DNA of 64,000 bases from Sepiola atlantica (lineage: Eukaryota > Mollusca > Cephalopoda > Sepiida > Sepiolidae): contig OY744532.1 in assembly GCA_963556195.1 (NCBI GenBank), forward strand, positions 79,041,234 through 79,105,233. The letters are read 5' to 3'. This document shows positions 45,270 to 56,689 of this stretch, in pieces (positions within the stretch are counted from its first letter, which is position 1; each line of letters starts with the position of its first letter). The position numbers were made by a program, and so were the translations under genes. The notes under the pieces are model-generated. The model worked only from the letters and a program-made list of their open reading frames with translations. It was not told where the DNA came from and searched no databases.

Positions 45270-45990
45270 AGAACTCGAAGTTGTACACAGCAGCAGTTTA
45301 TAGTGCATTCTAGTTGACTTGTTTTATGTTTCAGATATCATGGGACTTATATATCAGTAGTAAAGTATGGTACATACATAATAAGCATTATAATTCTTAG
45401 ACAAACCGCGATTCCACTTTCTACTCTTTAGCTATGGATTGCCCAGTTCATAAGAGAGGAAAGTAATCTATATTACCTCAACTAGGTCCACCAGGACCGT
45501 CTGACGATAAACTTGATTATTAATGTTTATTTACCTCCTCTCCAGGAGGTTAGACACACTCCCAGTTTTATCTTACTCCCACAAGGTATGATGTGACCCA
45601 AGGTCAGGTCGTGAAAATGGGACTTGAAAAGCCAGCGCCCGAGAAAGTGATAACTCTGGCCATTAAAATTGCCTGGGCAGCCCCGTCGGCATTCCCCGGT
45701 AGGGGCGCCTCAGGCAGTAAGCAATAAACTTACTCCTCCCCAAAGAGGGGAGGCAAAGCCTGGGAGGGTGGACCTCCTAGAACTGCACAGGACAAACCCA
45801 CAGACCGGCGGAATCAAACCTCGAGGACAAGACGACACCGGTCTATAGGGTGCAGCATCAATCGGAACAGATACTACACTTTCTTCCTAGCCAATTAATG
45901 ATAACACAGGCGTCCATCTACTTATTTCATATCTGTGTAAATAAGAACATTCATTAGTTTTCCCCCTTTTGGTTGTGTGCATGATACAGG
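45270..45990. repeat. Composite repeat: SINE S pieces around GC-rich repeat R
   Basis: TATGTTTCAGATATCAT, CTAGGTCCACCAGGACCGTC and TACTTATTTCATATCTGTGT also occur, in order, at 48920-49345. Between them, 45530-45860 is a GC-rich insertion sharing AGGTTAGACACA and CCAAGGTCAGGTC with repeat R (17555, 57615). Internal GC-rich hairpins occur at 45680-45760. Confidence 0.55.
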
Positions 45991-46224
45991 GACTACTCAT
46001 TATGGAAAAGAACTCTGGTTTTTCCCAAACGTGCTGAAAATGCTTCCATAAATCGATAACAATCCAAGCTTTCAAAACTATAGAACATTCCGTCGTAGAT
46101 TCCGGGAATATTATGATTAATGTATGTTTATGTTTTACACATTGTTGACTGAAAAATGTTCTTCACACCGAAATTGTCATTTTAAAAGAAAGATCTACAT
46201 GGTTAGTTGATCAATTGTTGATTA

Positions 46225-46850
46225 TATTATTCAAGTAGCAGTGATCGCAAGGGGAGATAACTCATGCTATACTTATTCAAGTAGTTGTGATCGCCAAGGG
46301 AATTAATTCATGTTTTACTGATTCAAGTAGTAGTTATCGTAAAAAGAGATAACTCACGTTTTCCTTATTCAAGTAGTAGTAATCACAAGCGGAGATAGAT
46401 CATGATTTAGTTATTCAAGTAGTAGTAATCGCAAGGAGAGATAACTCACGTTTTATTTTTTTTTACGTAGTATTGATCGCAAAGGGAGAACTCATGCTGT
46501 ACTTATTCAATTAATAGTGATCGCAAAGGGAGAACTCATGCTTTACTTATCCAAGTAGTAGTAATCAAAAGTGGAGTCAACGTATGCCTTACTTATTAAA
46601 GTAGTATTGATCACAAGAGAATACAACTCATAACTTACTTATTAAAGTAGTAGTGATCGCAAGTCGATACAACTCATGCTTTATTTATTCAAGTAGCAGG
46701 AATCTCAAGGGGAGATAACTATGTTGTACTTATTCAAGTAGTAGTGATCGCAAAGGGGAGTAAACTCATGTTGTGTTTATTCAAGAAGTAGGGATCGCAA
46801 GGGGAGATAACTCATGCTTAACTTATTCAAGTAGTAGTGATCGGAATGGG
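46225..46850. repeat. Minisatellite, about 47-bp unit, about 14 copies
   Basis: Unit built from TTATTCAAGTAGTAGTGATCGC followed by AAGGGGAGATAACTCATGC. The units are diverged and not coding. Confidence 0.92.
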
Positions 46851-47114
46851 TACACAAAAGATCATTTGTTTTTTTCGTAAGTATTCGAGCAATGTAATTT
46901 TAATAACATGGCACTCGTTTACATAATTGCATCACAATTTTATCATCTCTTATACCTCATATCTGGCATGATAATGACTCATTCAAAGATCAGCTCTCTA
47001 TTCCAAACCCCACAGAGATCAAATTATTACTTTACTTGACGAGCAGATATTCAGATCAGACTAATACTGCACACGACCTTCAGCTATGTTACATTTTATA
47101 TATGTATATATGTA

Positions 47115-47117
<3 letters not shown>

Positions 47118-47162
<45 letters not shown>
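47118..47162. repeat. (TA)n microsatellite
   Basis: Pure TA, followed by ACTATAATATAATATAG. Confidence 0.95.
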
Positions 47163-47163
<1 letters not shown>

Positions 47164-47558
47164 TATAATATAATATAGTAACACGAAATTACATAATCAT
47201 CGATGCAATAATTTATTTTAACCTTGTGGCGCTGACAAGCATCCAAGTTTGATGATTACATTTTTGAAACTGAAAAAAGGGAAATTCACACTCAACAATT
47301 CCAATATAATTAAAGAGAGGGAGAGTGAGAACGTATCTAATACATATTTTAGGAAGAGAGGGGGAAATTTGAAGCATATTTTATCTATAATTTTATAGGG
47401 GGATTACATGATTTATGACGGAGAGGGAAGAAATAGCCATGTTTATAAAAAGACATTGGGAAATTGTAAAGGGGCAGGGAGGGTATTCAATGTCTCTCAA
47501 GTACATTGAGCGTTCATACCCGGATTTCACCTTGAATTAATTTCATTATAACACAATA

Positions 47559-47559
<1 letters not shown>

Positions 47560-47625
<66 letters not shown>

Positions 47626-47680
47626 AATGGAAGGTTCACACTTTCAAAACGTTGATGTATTTGTATGTAATGATTTTTTT
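47560..47680. repeat. (TA)n beside a family F-like fragment
   Basis: TA to 47623. Then CACTTTCAAAACGTTGATGT carries the AAACGTTGATG word of family F without the rest of the ribozyme. Confidence 0.8.
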
Positions 47681-47727
47681 TGAAGCCAACTAAAAAACGA
47701 TAAGAATCTTTTTTTATATCAAAATAA

Positions 47728-48056
47728 GCATTTATTTATTTTAATGCCTTGAGACTTTCGGTGAATAGAATCACTCTTTTCAAATATGAGAAGGCATTTG
47801 ACACCTTTTTTTTCTTTTTTTTCTTTTTAATCGTTCTGGTCCGATCCATATCGTCACAGGCGAGTAGGATTCCGCGTGGTCTGGTATTCACGATTGAGGT
47901 TTTTAAGTGTCTAGTATTGTGTATGACAACGCCTGTGACAATATGGATCGGACAAGAAAGATTAAATAGAGAAAAAAAGGTTTACAATGCCTATTTACTT
48001 TTAGAAAAAGGTGATTCTATTCACCGAAAGTCCCCAGACATTAAAATAAATAAATG

Positions 48057-48058
<2 letters not shown>
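47728..48058. repeat. Nested palindrome between two (TA)n arrays
   Basis: Outer arms 47728-47776 and 48011-48058 pair through GACTTTCGGTGAATAGAATC and GATTCTATTCACCGAAAGTC. Inner arms 47836-47862 and 47930-47956 pair through GGTCCGATCCATAT and ATATGGATCGGAC. Between inner and outer arms the left side has a T-rich tract. No hammerhead core is visible. Confidence 0.88.
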
Positions 48059-48059
<1 letters not shown>

Positions 48060-48143
<84 letters not shown>

Positions 48144-48183
48144 AAAATTCTTAACGTTGGTCTTTGGCTTCCCAAAAAATCAT

Positions 48184-48223
<40 letters not shown>
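48060..48223. repeat. Two (TA)n arrays
   Basis: 48060-48140 and 48186-48223, split by AACAAAATTCTTAACGTTGG sequence. Confidence 0.95.
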
Positions 48224-48228
<5 letters not shown>

Positions 48229-48640
48229 TAATACGTAGAGAAAAATGAGTTTGGTGTTCAGTGTAGATATGTCAATTTCCGTGTAATTATGTATGATAGA
48301 TATGGTATGAAGTTCTGGATAAAACTGTGGTCTCATCTACCGGAAGTGGATGCGATTACTTAATTTAATAACGTTAAATAGGATTTGAAATTTTATTACA
48401 GTTTTTAAGAGTTCTTTCGTGAATGCACAAGTTGTAATGCTATGTCCTGATTCATATAGGCGCGCAGACATCTACAGAATAAAAAGCAACTTTTGGCTAA
48501 GGATATGTTATATGCTTAGTTAGTAAAATTAAAATCTAATAACAATTTGAACTGTTTTCGTCGTCTTTACTCAATATGTTCCAGATATCCTTCTCGAATA
48601 AAACAATCAAAAGATGATATATTGAACTCTGGCTTACAGG

Positions 48641-48828
48641 ATAGATAGGCAAACAATATCCATAGCCATCATCGGGATGGTTATATAACAATCATTCATA
48701 TGTGTTACACATATCTGCTTCCATCTTGGACTGTCACCAGTCGGAAGCAGATATGTGTAACATGTTTGAATGATTGTTATATAACCTACCGATGAAGGCT
48801 ATGGATATTGTTTACCTATCTATTCTAT
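48641..48828. repeat. Long palindrome, about 82-bp arms
   Basis: The left arm (48641-48722) and right arm (48743-48828) pair through AACAATATCCATAGCC, ATAACAATCATTCA and ACACATATCTGCTTCC. The loop is about 20 bases. It could be a foldback MITE. Confidence 0.88.
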
Positions 48829-48848
48829 ACGGAAGAGTTGAATAATGT

Positions 48849-48913
48849 CCATTAGTATAAACTACGGATAGCAAAAATAAAAGATTGAAACAACAATAGT
48901 TTATACTAATGGG
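48849..48913. repeat. Short inverted repeat
   Basis: CCATTAGTATAAACTA and TAGTTTATACTAATGG are exact reverse complements with a spacer of about 33 bases. Confidence 0.85.
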
Positions 48914-48914
48914 C

Positions 48915-49345
48915 ATGCTGTATGTTTCAGATATCATTATATATCGTAAATATAAATAGGGAGATGAGAGTTGCTAAATGGTTAATGAGAATAACTGACA
49001 ACCTAGATGTGCCAAGTTCGAATCCAATTCGTTCCACAGAAACACTTTCACTTAGAATGTTGGCAACCTTCATGTGGTCTCTCCCGTAAGTACCAAGTGT
49101 CTTTCTAGAAAGAATTCTAACTAGAAAGATATCGGGGAAACCAATGCCAACAATAGAATCATCTGATTCATACGAAACGAATGAACGACTGTAAATCCAG
49201 AGATGGTTCATCTCATCAGAGAGGGAAAATAATAAATATTATCCCGCCTAGGTCCATCAGGACTGTCTTACGGCCAACTTTATTATTAATGATAATACAT
49301 ACCGTTATTTACTTATTTCATATCTGTGTATACAAGTAGAGTCAT
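48915..49345 (+). repeat. SINE family S, fullest copy
   Basis: GTTGCTAAATGGTTAATGAG (A-box-like), GATGTGCCAAGTTCGAATCC (B box), GTTGGCAACCTTCATGTGGT, then CCTAGGTCCATCAGGACTGT. The last part also occurs at 45485-45505. The minus-strand array at 17225-18690 and the copy at 33090-33230 are relatives. Confidence 0.65.
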
Positions 49346-49406
49346 TTATTTTACCCTTAAAAAACAAATGTAATCCTGTAAATTGCGCTTGGGTGGTCTT
49401 ACGCAA

Positions 49407-49675
49407 ACGCGTTATGAGAACAAAAATTACACAAACGCGTTATGAGAAGAAAAATTACATTAACGCGTTATGAGAAGAAAAAATTACACTAACGCGTTAT
49501 GAGAAGAAAAATTACACAAACGCGTTATGAGAAGAAAAATTACACAAATGCGTTATTAGAAGAAAAATTACACAAACGCGTTATGAGAAGAAAAATTACA
49601 CAAACGCGTTATGAGAAGAAAAAATTACACAAACGCGTTATGAGAAGAAAAATTACACTAACGCGTCATTAGAAA
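49407..49675. repeat. Minisatellite, 28-29-bp unit, about 10 copies
   Basis: Unit ACGCGTTATGAGAAGAAAAA followed by TTACACAA. The CpG-containing ACGCGT is kept in nine of ten units. Confidence 0.95.
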
Positions 49676-49679
49676 AAAA

Positions 49680-50215
49680 GCCGATGTGTTTTATTATTTC
49701 AATAAGGAAATGAAAGCCGATAGCTCTAACGTTAATGAAAACCTTCAATGAGATTTGACTTTCCCAACGCGAATAACGAATCCAACAGAACCCCCGCCAT
49801 TTCAGACTAAAATAAAATAGCTATGACATCAAACATTTGATCGTATTTTCTTCTCTATTCCCCGAGGCTATTCCAAAAGGAAAAAAATAACCTAGATCAC
49901 GCAAGTCATGGGTGGAATATCAGTTCGTTCTTCCCCGGTTGCTCTTCCCTGATTAAACAATAGTACCACACCCATATGCTCTCTGAACGCGCTAAGTCTT
50001 TTTCAAATTTATTTACTTTTTTCTGAAAAGTTTCTTCTGTCGTTTTCTTTTGCTATTCTATCCTCTCGTGCATTGTTGCTGGTGATTGTGTTACGGCGTT
50101 CAGTTGTAATTAAATCTGTAAAGTGTATTGGAACGAGTTGAAAAATGGTTTCTGGGAAAGTGTTACCAGTTAGGCAGATAAGAAAAGGCAAAGAGACGAA
50201 GAACTATTTTTTTGG
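49680..50215. other. No gene seen
   Basis: Unassigned sequence before the pyrimidine repeat. Confidence 0.5.
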
Positions 50216-50229
50216 GCGATAGTTATTTT

Positions 50230-52470
50230 TTATCTTTCATTTCTTACTATTATTTTTTGGCATATCAATTCTTATTTCTATTCTTATTTTCAATTCTTTT
50301 CCCATTTTCTACTTTTTTCGTTCAAAGTTTTTGTTATATGACATCCATTTCTTTCTTACACTTTTCGAACCTCACACGTGATTTTTACATCTTTCTATCA
50401 CAAATTTTACTCTTAAATTATTTACCCTCTATCATTATATCTCCTTGTCTATTCTTACATTTTTCTTTTTACATCATATGTTCTTCACAGTGCTTAAATA
50501 TTTCTTTTTGTTTCATGTTCTCTTCTATTCTTAGATCTTTCTTTGTTTTAATATATGTTCTTTTCAATTCTTACATCTTTATGTATTTTCCTTTCATGTT
50601 CTTTTTCTATTCTTAAATCTTTCTTTTCGTTTCATGTTCTTCTCTATTCTTACATCTTTCTTTCTTTTCTCTATATGTTCTTTTCTATTCTGACATCTTC
50701 ATGTATTTTTTATGTTCTTTTTCTATTCTTACCTCTTTCTGTTCGTTTCATGTTCTTCTCTATTCTTACATTTTTCTTTCTTTTCCCTATATGTTCTTTT
50801 CTATTCTGACATCTTTATGTATTTTTCTTTGATGTTCTTTTTCTATTCTTACATCTTTCTTTTCGTTTCATGTTCTTATCTATTATTACATCTTTCTTTC
50901 TTTTCCCTATATGTTCTTTTCAATTCTGACACCTTTATGTATTTTTCTTTGATGTTTTTTTTCTATTCTTACATTTTTCTTTCTTTTCTCTATATGTTCC
51001 TTTCAATTCTTACATGTTTATGTATTTTCCTTTCATGTTCTTTTTCCACTCTCACATCTTTCTTTTCGTTTTATGTTCTTCTCTATTCTTACATCTTTCT
51101 TTCTTTTCCCTATATGTTCTTTTCAATTCTTACATCTTTATGTATTTTTCTTTGATGTTCTTTTTCTATTCTTACATTTTTCTTTCTTTTCTCTATATGT
51201 TCCCTTCAATTCTTACATCTTTCTTTCTCTTCCCTATATGTTCTCTTCTATTCTTACATGTTTATGTATTTTCCTTTCATATTTTCTATTCTTACATTTT
51301 TCTTTTCGTTTAATGTTCTTCTCTATTCTTACATCTTTGTTTCTTTTCCCTATATGTTCTTTTCAATTCTTACATCTTTCCGTATATTCCTAACATGTTC
51401 TTTTTCTATTCTTACATCTTTCTTTTCTTTCCTTATATTTTCGTCTTTATTCTTACAGCTTTCCTTCTTTTCCTGTAATGTTTTTTCTATAATCACACTT
51501 TTCTTTTGTTTATTTATATGTTTTTTCTTTATTCTAATCCTTTCCTTCTTTTTTATATGTTCTTTTCTATTCTTATAGCTTTTCCTCTTTTCCTTACGTG
51601 TTCCCTTTTCTACACTCACATCTTTCTTTCTTTTCCCTATCTTTTCTACTTTTCCATCCTTTTATTTTACTGATGTTTTTATTTCTAACCTTACAACTTT
51701 CTGTTTTTACTTACAGGTCTGTTTTTATCCTTTCTTTATTTACCTCTAATTTTTATCTCAATTCTTACATCTGTCTTTTTTCGTAATGTCATGTTCTCGT
51801 ATTTACATCTTTTTTCTTTTCACTATATGTTCTTCTTTATTCTAACATTTATCTCTCTTTTTTTACATGTTCTTTTCTATTCTTGCATCTTTCTTTCATT
51901 TCATTATATGTTCTTTTCTAATCTTGCATCATTCTTTCTTTTTCTTACATGTTCTTCTCTATTCTTTCATCTTTCTTTCTTTTCTTTATATGTCCTCTTC
52001 GAATGTTACATCTTTCCCTCTTTTCTTCATATGTTCTTTTTTATTATTACATCTTTCTTTTTCTACATATATGTTTTTGTCTATTCTTACATTATTTTTC
52101 TTTTCCCCTTACATGTTTTTTTCTCTTCCTACATCTTTCTCCCTTTTCCTCATATGTTTAATTCTATTCTTATAGCGTTCCTTCTTTTTCTTTTCGATTA
52201 TTATATCTTTCTGTCTTGTATTTATATTTTCTTTTCGAATCTTATATCTTTTTGTCTTTCCTTATATTTCTTCTCTATTCTTACACATTTCCTTCTTTTC
52301 CTTACCTGGCCTTTATCTATTCTCACATTATGTTTTTCCCTTATAAGCTTTTCTCTATTCATACGTCTTTCTTTTTTTCTTATATGTTTTTTTTTCTATT
52401 CCTACAACTTGCTTTCTTTACTTATATGTTCTGTTCTATTCTTATCCCTACTTTCATTTCCTTATATTTT
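50230..52470 (+). repeat. Pyrimidine-rich minisatellite, about 43-bp unit
   Basis: The core unit TTCTATTCTTACATCTTTCT plus TTCTTTTCCCTATATGTTCT repeats from about 50520 to 52470, with more diverged T/C-rich sequence before. Purines are scarce on this strand. The long open frames (for example 50712-51155) have only Phe/Leu/Ser/Tyr/Cys residues and are repeat artefacts. It ends in the polypyrimidine tract of the splice acceptor at 52485. Confidence 0.92.
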
Positions 52471-52485
52471 CATCTCTGCTATTAG

Positions 52486-52675
52486 GCTTTCGTGTCCGCT
52501 GACTAAAGATGCGACTGATAAGCAAGTTTGGTACTGTGACGGAATCCTCATGGCTTGTATTTCATCAAACAGACAATTGGAAGTGCTTGTGGAACAATTA
52601 CTTCAGTTCTACGCTCAGATAGACAATGCAGAGAAAAATGCATCTAATAGGATGTATATATCAACGAGTTATTAG
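52486..52675 (+). CDS. Candidate terminal coding exon, unknown protein
   Basis: The acceptor is a long T/C tract ending CATCTCTGCTATTAG (AG at 52484-52485). One base completes the preceding codon, and then 62 codons follow, beginning LSCPLTKDATDKQVWYCDGI and ending NRMYISTSY before TAG (52673-52675). The middle part (LEVLVEQLLQFYAQIDNAEK) looks like an amphipathic alpha helix. Amino-acid balance, with K, D, E, Q, N, C and W all present, contrasts sharply with the repeat-derived frames around it. AATAAA lies at 52792-52797. The reading frame is technically open upstream into the repeat, but that part has repeat composition and I take it as intron. No upstream exon is recognised within the window. 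I do not recognise the protein family. A processed fragment of a mobile element is the main alternative. Confidence 0.55.
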
Positions 52676-52791
52676 CAGAAACCAAGTCTGTGGCCTCAGC
52701 AAGAAAAAGACTTTCATGAGACAAACGTATGTCAAAAGATTTATTTTTTATATATGTGTGCGTAGGCGGCGTAAACCATCTGGTGATGGGA

Positions 52792-52797
52792 AATAAA
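52792..52797 (+). terminator. Polyadenylation signal AATAAA
   Basis: Canonical hexamer 117 bases after the stop codon of the candidate exon. Confidence 0.45.
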
Positions 52798-52804
52798 GAA
52801 AACT

Positions 52805-54795
52805 AAACTTTTTCCATATACGTTCTGTTCTTTGTCATTCTTGTTGGATCTTACCGGGTACCCCGAAAGAACGGGTAATGCAACAATAATACTAATAATT
52901 ATATACGAGTTAAGTTCTTACACGATAATTAGCGCTACGCATTCAATCTGTGGTTAATTTAACTTCCGGTCGCACTTTAACCCATTTTCATCTTTTATAT
53001 TCAGTTTGTTTGATTGTATGTTTGTTGCTTATTATTATATATAATTTAATCATCCATCTTCATTATTTTACGTTAATTTTTTTGTATAATTTTTCCCCCA
53101 CTAAACTTCTAATCGAATGTACTAAGTTTACAGAATTTACTGCAGTTTCACAGTATCACTGATAATCAGAAATAATTACAAAGTTAATATTGATTTATAT
53201 GCCTGATTCAATAATTATGTTGTGTTCTTAATATAAGAGCTGCCACCGTAATACGAACCATTTATACTCATGCTTCAAGCCAAGAACCACATACCACAAT
53301 TTTTTTTCCGAAGTTTTAAAATTAAAAAATAAAGTAAAATGTGTTTCCTGATGATTATAGATATCCGGCGCAAACGCAGACCACACCATATTACTGTAGA
53401 AGCCCCATTATACAAACTTATTTTAGGAAGAAGTCCCTCCTTTTTGTGTTCACTTCGATATAAATTATCTCCTTAAGTCGTTTATCAGAAAGCCACCTTT
53501 CTGTGGTCGAGCGTTGTTTTTATTCATTTGCCTGCCAATGTTACTCTTCTGTTATTTTAAAAACAACGCAACGCATTCTGTTTGTGATTCGTTTAACTTC
53601 CGGTCGTATTTTCTTATCTGTAATATTTAATTTTTTTGCTTGCCCTTTTCTTACATATTATGATTTTATCTGGTTTATTCGGTCGTGTTTATTATTTTAC
53701 ATTAACTTGTCTTTGTATAACGTTTTTTTTTAAACTAAACTTCTAAGAAAATGTACTAAGCTGTAACACGTAACTGCAGTGTCACGGTATCACCAATAAT
53801 CAGAATATAAATCTGCTATCAAATCAAAAGGCAAAACCGGAAGTATAAACAGTGTCTATATATTTATATATACTAGTGAAAATATTTTGTGTATTTATGT
53901 TTTTTCTCGTAGCCTCTATGTAGCCTTTCTTTTAATTGTTAATTTATTGTTTATGAATGGACAATCATTTCTATTCAGCAATTACATTTTTAAGAAGCAA
54001 TGCAACAGGTTACAATATGTATATAAGTGTTTCATTAAATTGGGGCTTTAATGCGAAAGTAAATATTTATTTATACGTATGTTTCTATCTATAAATTATT
54101 GTTTTGTTTTATTCATTTAATAATGATTGAAGTTTATAATTTGGTAATTTTCTTTAAAACATGATTTCCAGTTTCTTCTATTTATATTTTAAAGAAGTGC
54201 TAATTTTAACAGTAAGTTCTACAAAAATGCTTCGAATTGGTAGAAAAGCGTTAGAATCAGTGTATCACCCCATCAAAACTATGTTGATGAATAAAATCGA
54301 ATTTTGCCCAAAAGTTGTTGTTTTATTAGCTAGGTCCGGGAATTAGTAAGTGATTTGTTATATGCGTCTAACGTCAAGAATACTATTGACTTTGTTTTAA
54401 ATATTAGATATATAGTAGAAACGAGATAGTATTAATTTATCCTATTTTTAAGATCATCTGAAATGGGTTATAATGTTCGCACGAATGCAGTGTTGAGAAT
54501 GTTATAATAAAAGTAAAAAGACCACTTTCATTTTGTAGATTACTTACCATTTACTTACTCTTTTTTATTTCAGATGCAGCGCCATGATAATGGCTATTTG
54601 ACGTTTAATTAAAGAAAGGATGTTCATGGTATTTAGAGAAAGTTCTTATAGCATAGTTTATTTCTTTCGGTTATAAAACGTTAGGTCGAAACCCCACGCT
54701 ATTGTATCTGAGTCTTTAGCAGAACAACAGGCAAAGGGACTTATCTTTACTCGTGTAGGTAATGCTCTTAATCTAGTGTTTTATACTTTTCTCAC
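52805..54795. other. AT-rich sequence with a diverged duplication
   Basis: GTTTAACTTCCGGTCG.ATTTT and TTATT.TACATTAA.TT.TTTGTATAA blocks occur at 52955-53100 and again at 53590-53730, followed each time by CACTAAACTTCTAA-type and CACGGTATCAC-type words (53098-53160, 53735-53795). A 61-codon open frame at 54161-54346 is unrecognised. Confidence 0.5.
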
Positions 54796-54799
54796 GTAT

Positions 54800-55240
54800 T
54801 TTGTTATTCTTTCTCGATATAAAAACATATCATTCATCTTTCTTTCTATTTGTTTACACAAAACGAAGTGCAGTAGGAAATGTAAAAATATTCAATCCTT
54901 ACAATAAGTGTTATGATAAGTGTTGTGAAGTTGTCCAACAGTAAATAATAAATAAAGGAAGTCAAGTCGAGGGTTGGTTTAACAAGTGTATTAACAAAGT
55001 AAGAAAGTGACTAGCACTTGGCTAGACAGTTACAAGACTGTGCTTTGTCTTCTCTGTGTCTCTGGTGACTCGCACTATTTATAGTGACAACCGGTGTTGT
55101 TTGTCCTGTGTAAGAACGGCCGGTGTAACAGTAAGGATTGAATACTTTTACATTTCAGTACTTCACTTCGTTTTGTGTAACCAAATAGAAAGAAAAGATA
55201 AATGATAATTTTTTTTATATCGAGAAAGAATAAAAAAATA
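54800..55240. mobile_element. MITE with about 105-bp inverted ends
   Basis: The left arm (54800-54903) and right arm (55131-55240) share TTCTTTCTCGATATAAAA, CATTCATCTTTCTTTCTA, ACACAAAACGAAGTGCAGTA and TATTCAATCCTTAC, inverted. There is no coding capacity in the 230-bp middle. Confidence 0.82.
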
Positions 55241-55247
55241 AAAAAGA

Positions 55248-55312
55248 TAACCAAATCGAACGAAAATGTCCTGATAAAAACTTTATCAGGACATTTTCGT
55301 TCGATTTGGTTA
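55248..55312. repeat. Perfect 31-bp hairpin with 3-base loop
   Basis: Arms 55248-55278 and 55282-55312 are exact reverse complements (TAACCAAATCGAACGAAAAT..., ...ATTTTCGTTCGATTTGGTTA), loop AAC. It adjoins the MITE at 54800-55240 and shares the TAACCAAAT word with its right arm. Confidence 0.95.
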
Positions 55313-55319
55313 CCTTGAA

Positions 55320-56685
55320 ACGATTATCAGTGACAATAGTACTTAATTTACAAAGAGTGAACTCAAAATATTTTTTTTAACTCCTAGCTATTAAAAATCA
55401 TTACATTTAAATACATAGTGATAGGTTATTCAACACTTTAACGAAAGCCCTTAGTAGCCCCACGTTATGGAAATAGAATAAGACAGGATATAACAATATT
55501 TGAGCGTTTACAGAATAACGACACACCTGGATGCAGGGTAGATATGGCGCAAGCTGAACTGATGTTTGTATAAATTACTGTGACATAATCGTTTTAATTC
55601 ATTACTATTCATCAAATTAACACGATAACTTACGTAATTCCTTGTTATCTTTCTGACTCGCATCGTCCACGAGCAGTTGTGACCCCTGGATGTAACATCT
55701 TTAGTGTATAATATGATGCCATCTATGGCCCAAAGAGAAACGAATGGTGTTCCTCACGATCTTAGCCGTAGCAAAACTAGTAGTGTGGACCTCACGTTTA
55801 AACATATGGAGTCGGAGGGGGGAATCACCTTTTGATTACGATCTGCTTTAGCACTTTAAACATCATCTTAAAGTCAAAATCAGATGTGATAGGATGAGAT
55901 TACACTTTTCACTATCTAAAAGGAGGTCGATACACGCCGCTAGCTTATGTGTGTTTGGACGAACCAAGTTTGAGTAAGTGTTCGCTGCCTAGGCATGGTG
56001 TACGTCGACCTGAGGTATTATCAGACCCTATCCCAGTTAGCAAAGTCTCTTAGCTAGTAATACAAATTAGTCCTGTCACCTTATTTCGATATTAAAGATC
56101 CTCCGAGATTCCCATTTCCTATTTTTATTTTGTCCTTCCCCCTCTCAAATGGTACCTACTTTGGAGGACACCACACAATCCATGCCTCTGGGTCCTATCC
56201 AGCCTTTCTCTTTTTGATCCCCTAATGATCCCCTTTTTTCTCTCCACTTATACACTATATTGCTTGTTTTCGGCTCTTGAAACAACACCGAAAACAGTGA
56301 GCATCTCATACCTAGATAGCGAACGTTTTTACTGTTGTGATAGCAGGACGCGTTACTGCTGCGAATGTCTTATAAATCAGCAAAGATTGGAGCTCAGTCG
56401 AGCACCTTCCATGAGAACATCTTTTCTGTAAGAAAATGGCTGTAAAGAAAAGAAGGGACAATTGATATAAGTCGATGTTGTACTCTGTGAAGGCACTGCT
56501 GAGTTGACCTCCTGACTTATATAATTATATTGCATCAGTAGTCAGGTAGAATGATCTAACTTTACTAACAGACTAAGTATATATCTGCTGTTATTATCTA
56601 AAGTAAGAATCAGTCCTAGAAATTTATAAGAGCATTGATTTCGACTGGAGCAAAACAGTGATCTGAGCGTTAGTGGTGAAAGCTT
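55320..56685. other. No gene seen
   Basis: Unassigned sequence. A 68-codon frame at 56225-56431 shows no motif. Confidence 0.45.
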
Positions 56686-56689
56686 TGTT

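Noticed and set aside
46225..46850. CRISPR-like array
   Set aside because: The units are contiguous and diverged, with no unique spacers, in a eukaryotic context. It is a minisatellite. The same applies to 26247-26860 and 49407-49675.
49200..49225. Minus-strand CTGATGA near 49215
   Set aside because: No GAA after a stem II and no cleavage site.
50212..52480. Many overlapping 60-290 residue ORFs rich in Phe/Leu/Ser, looking like membrane proteins
   Set aside because: They are all three frames of a T/C-rich minisatellite. Only the last 62 codons after 52486 depart from that composition.
54161..54346. 61-residue ORF as a possible exon
   Set aside because: There is no convincing acceptor/donor pair with a conserved frame and I recognise no family. 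Left unassigned.
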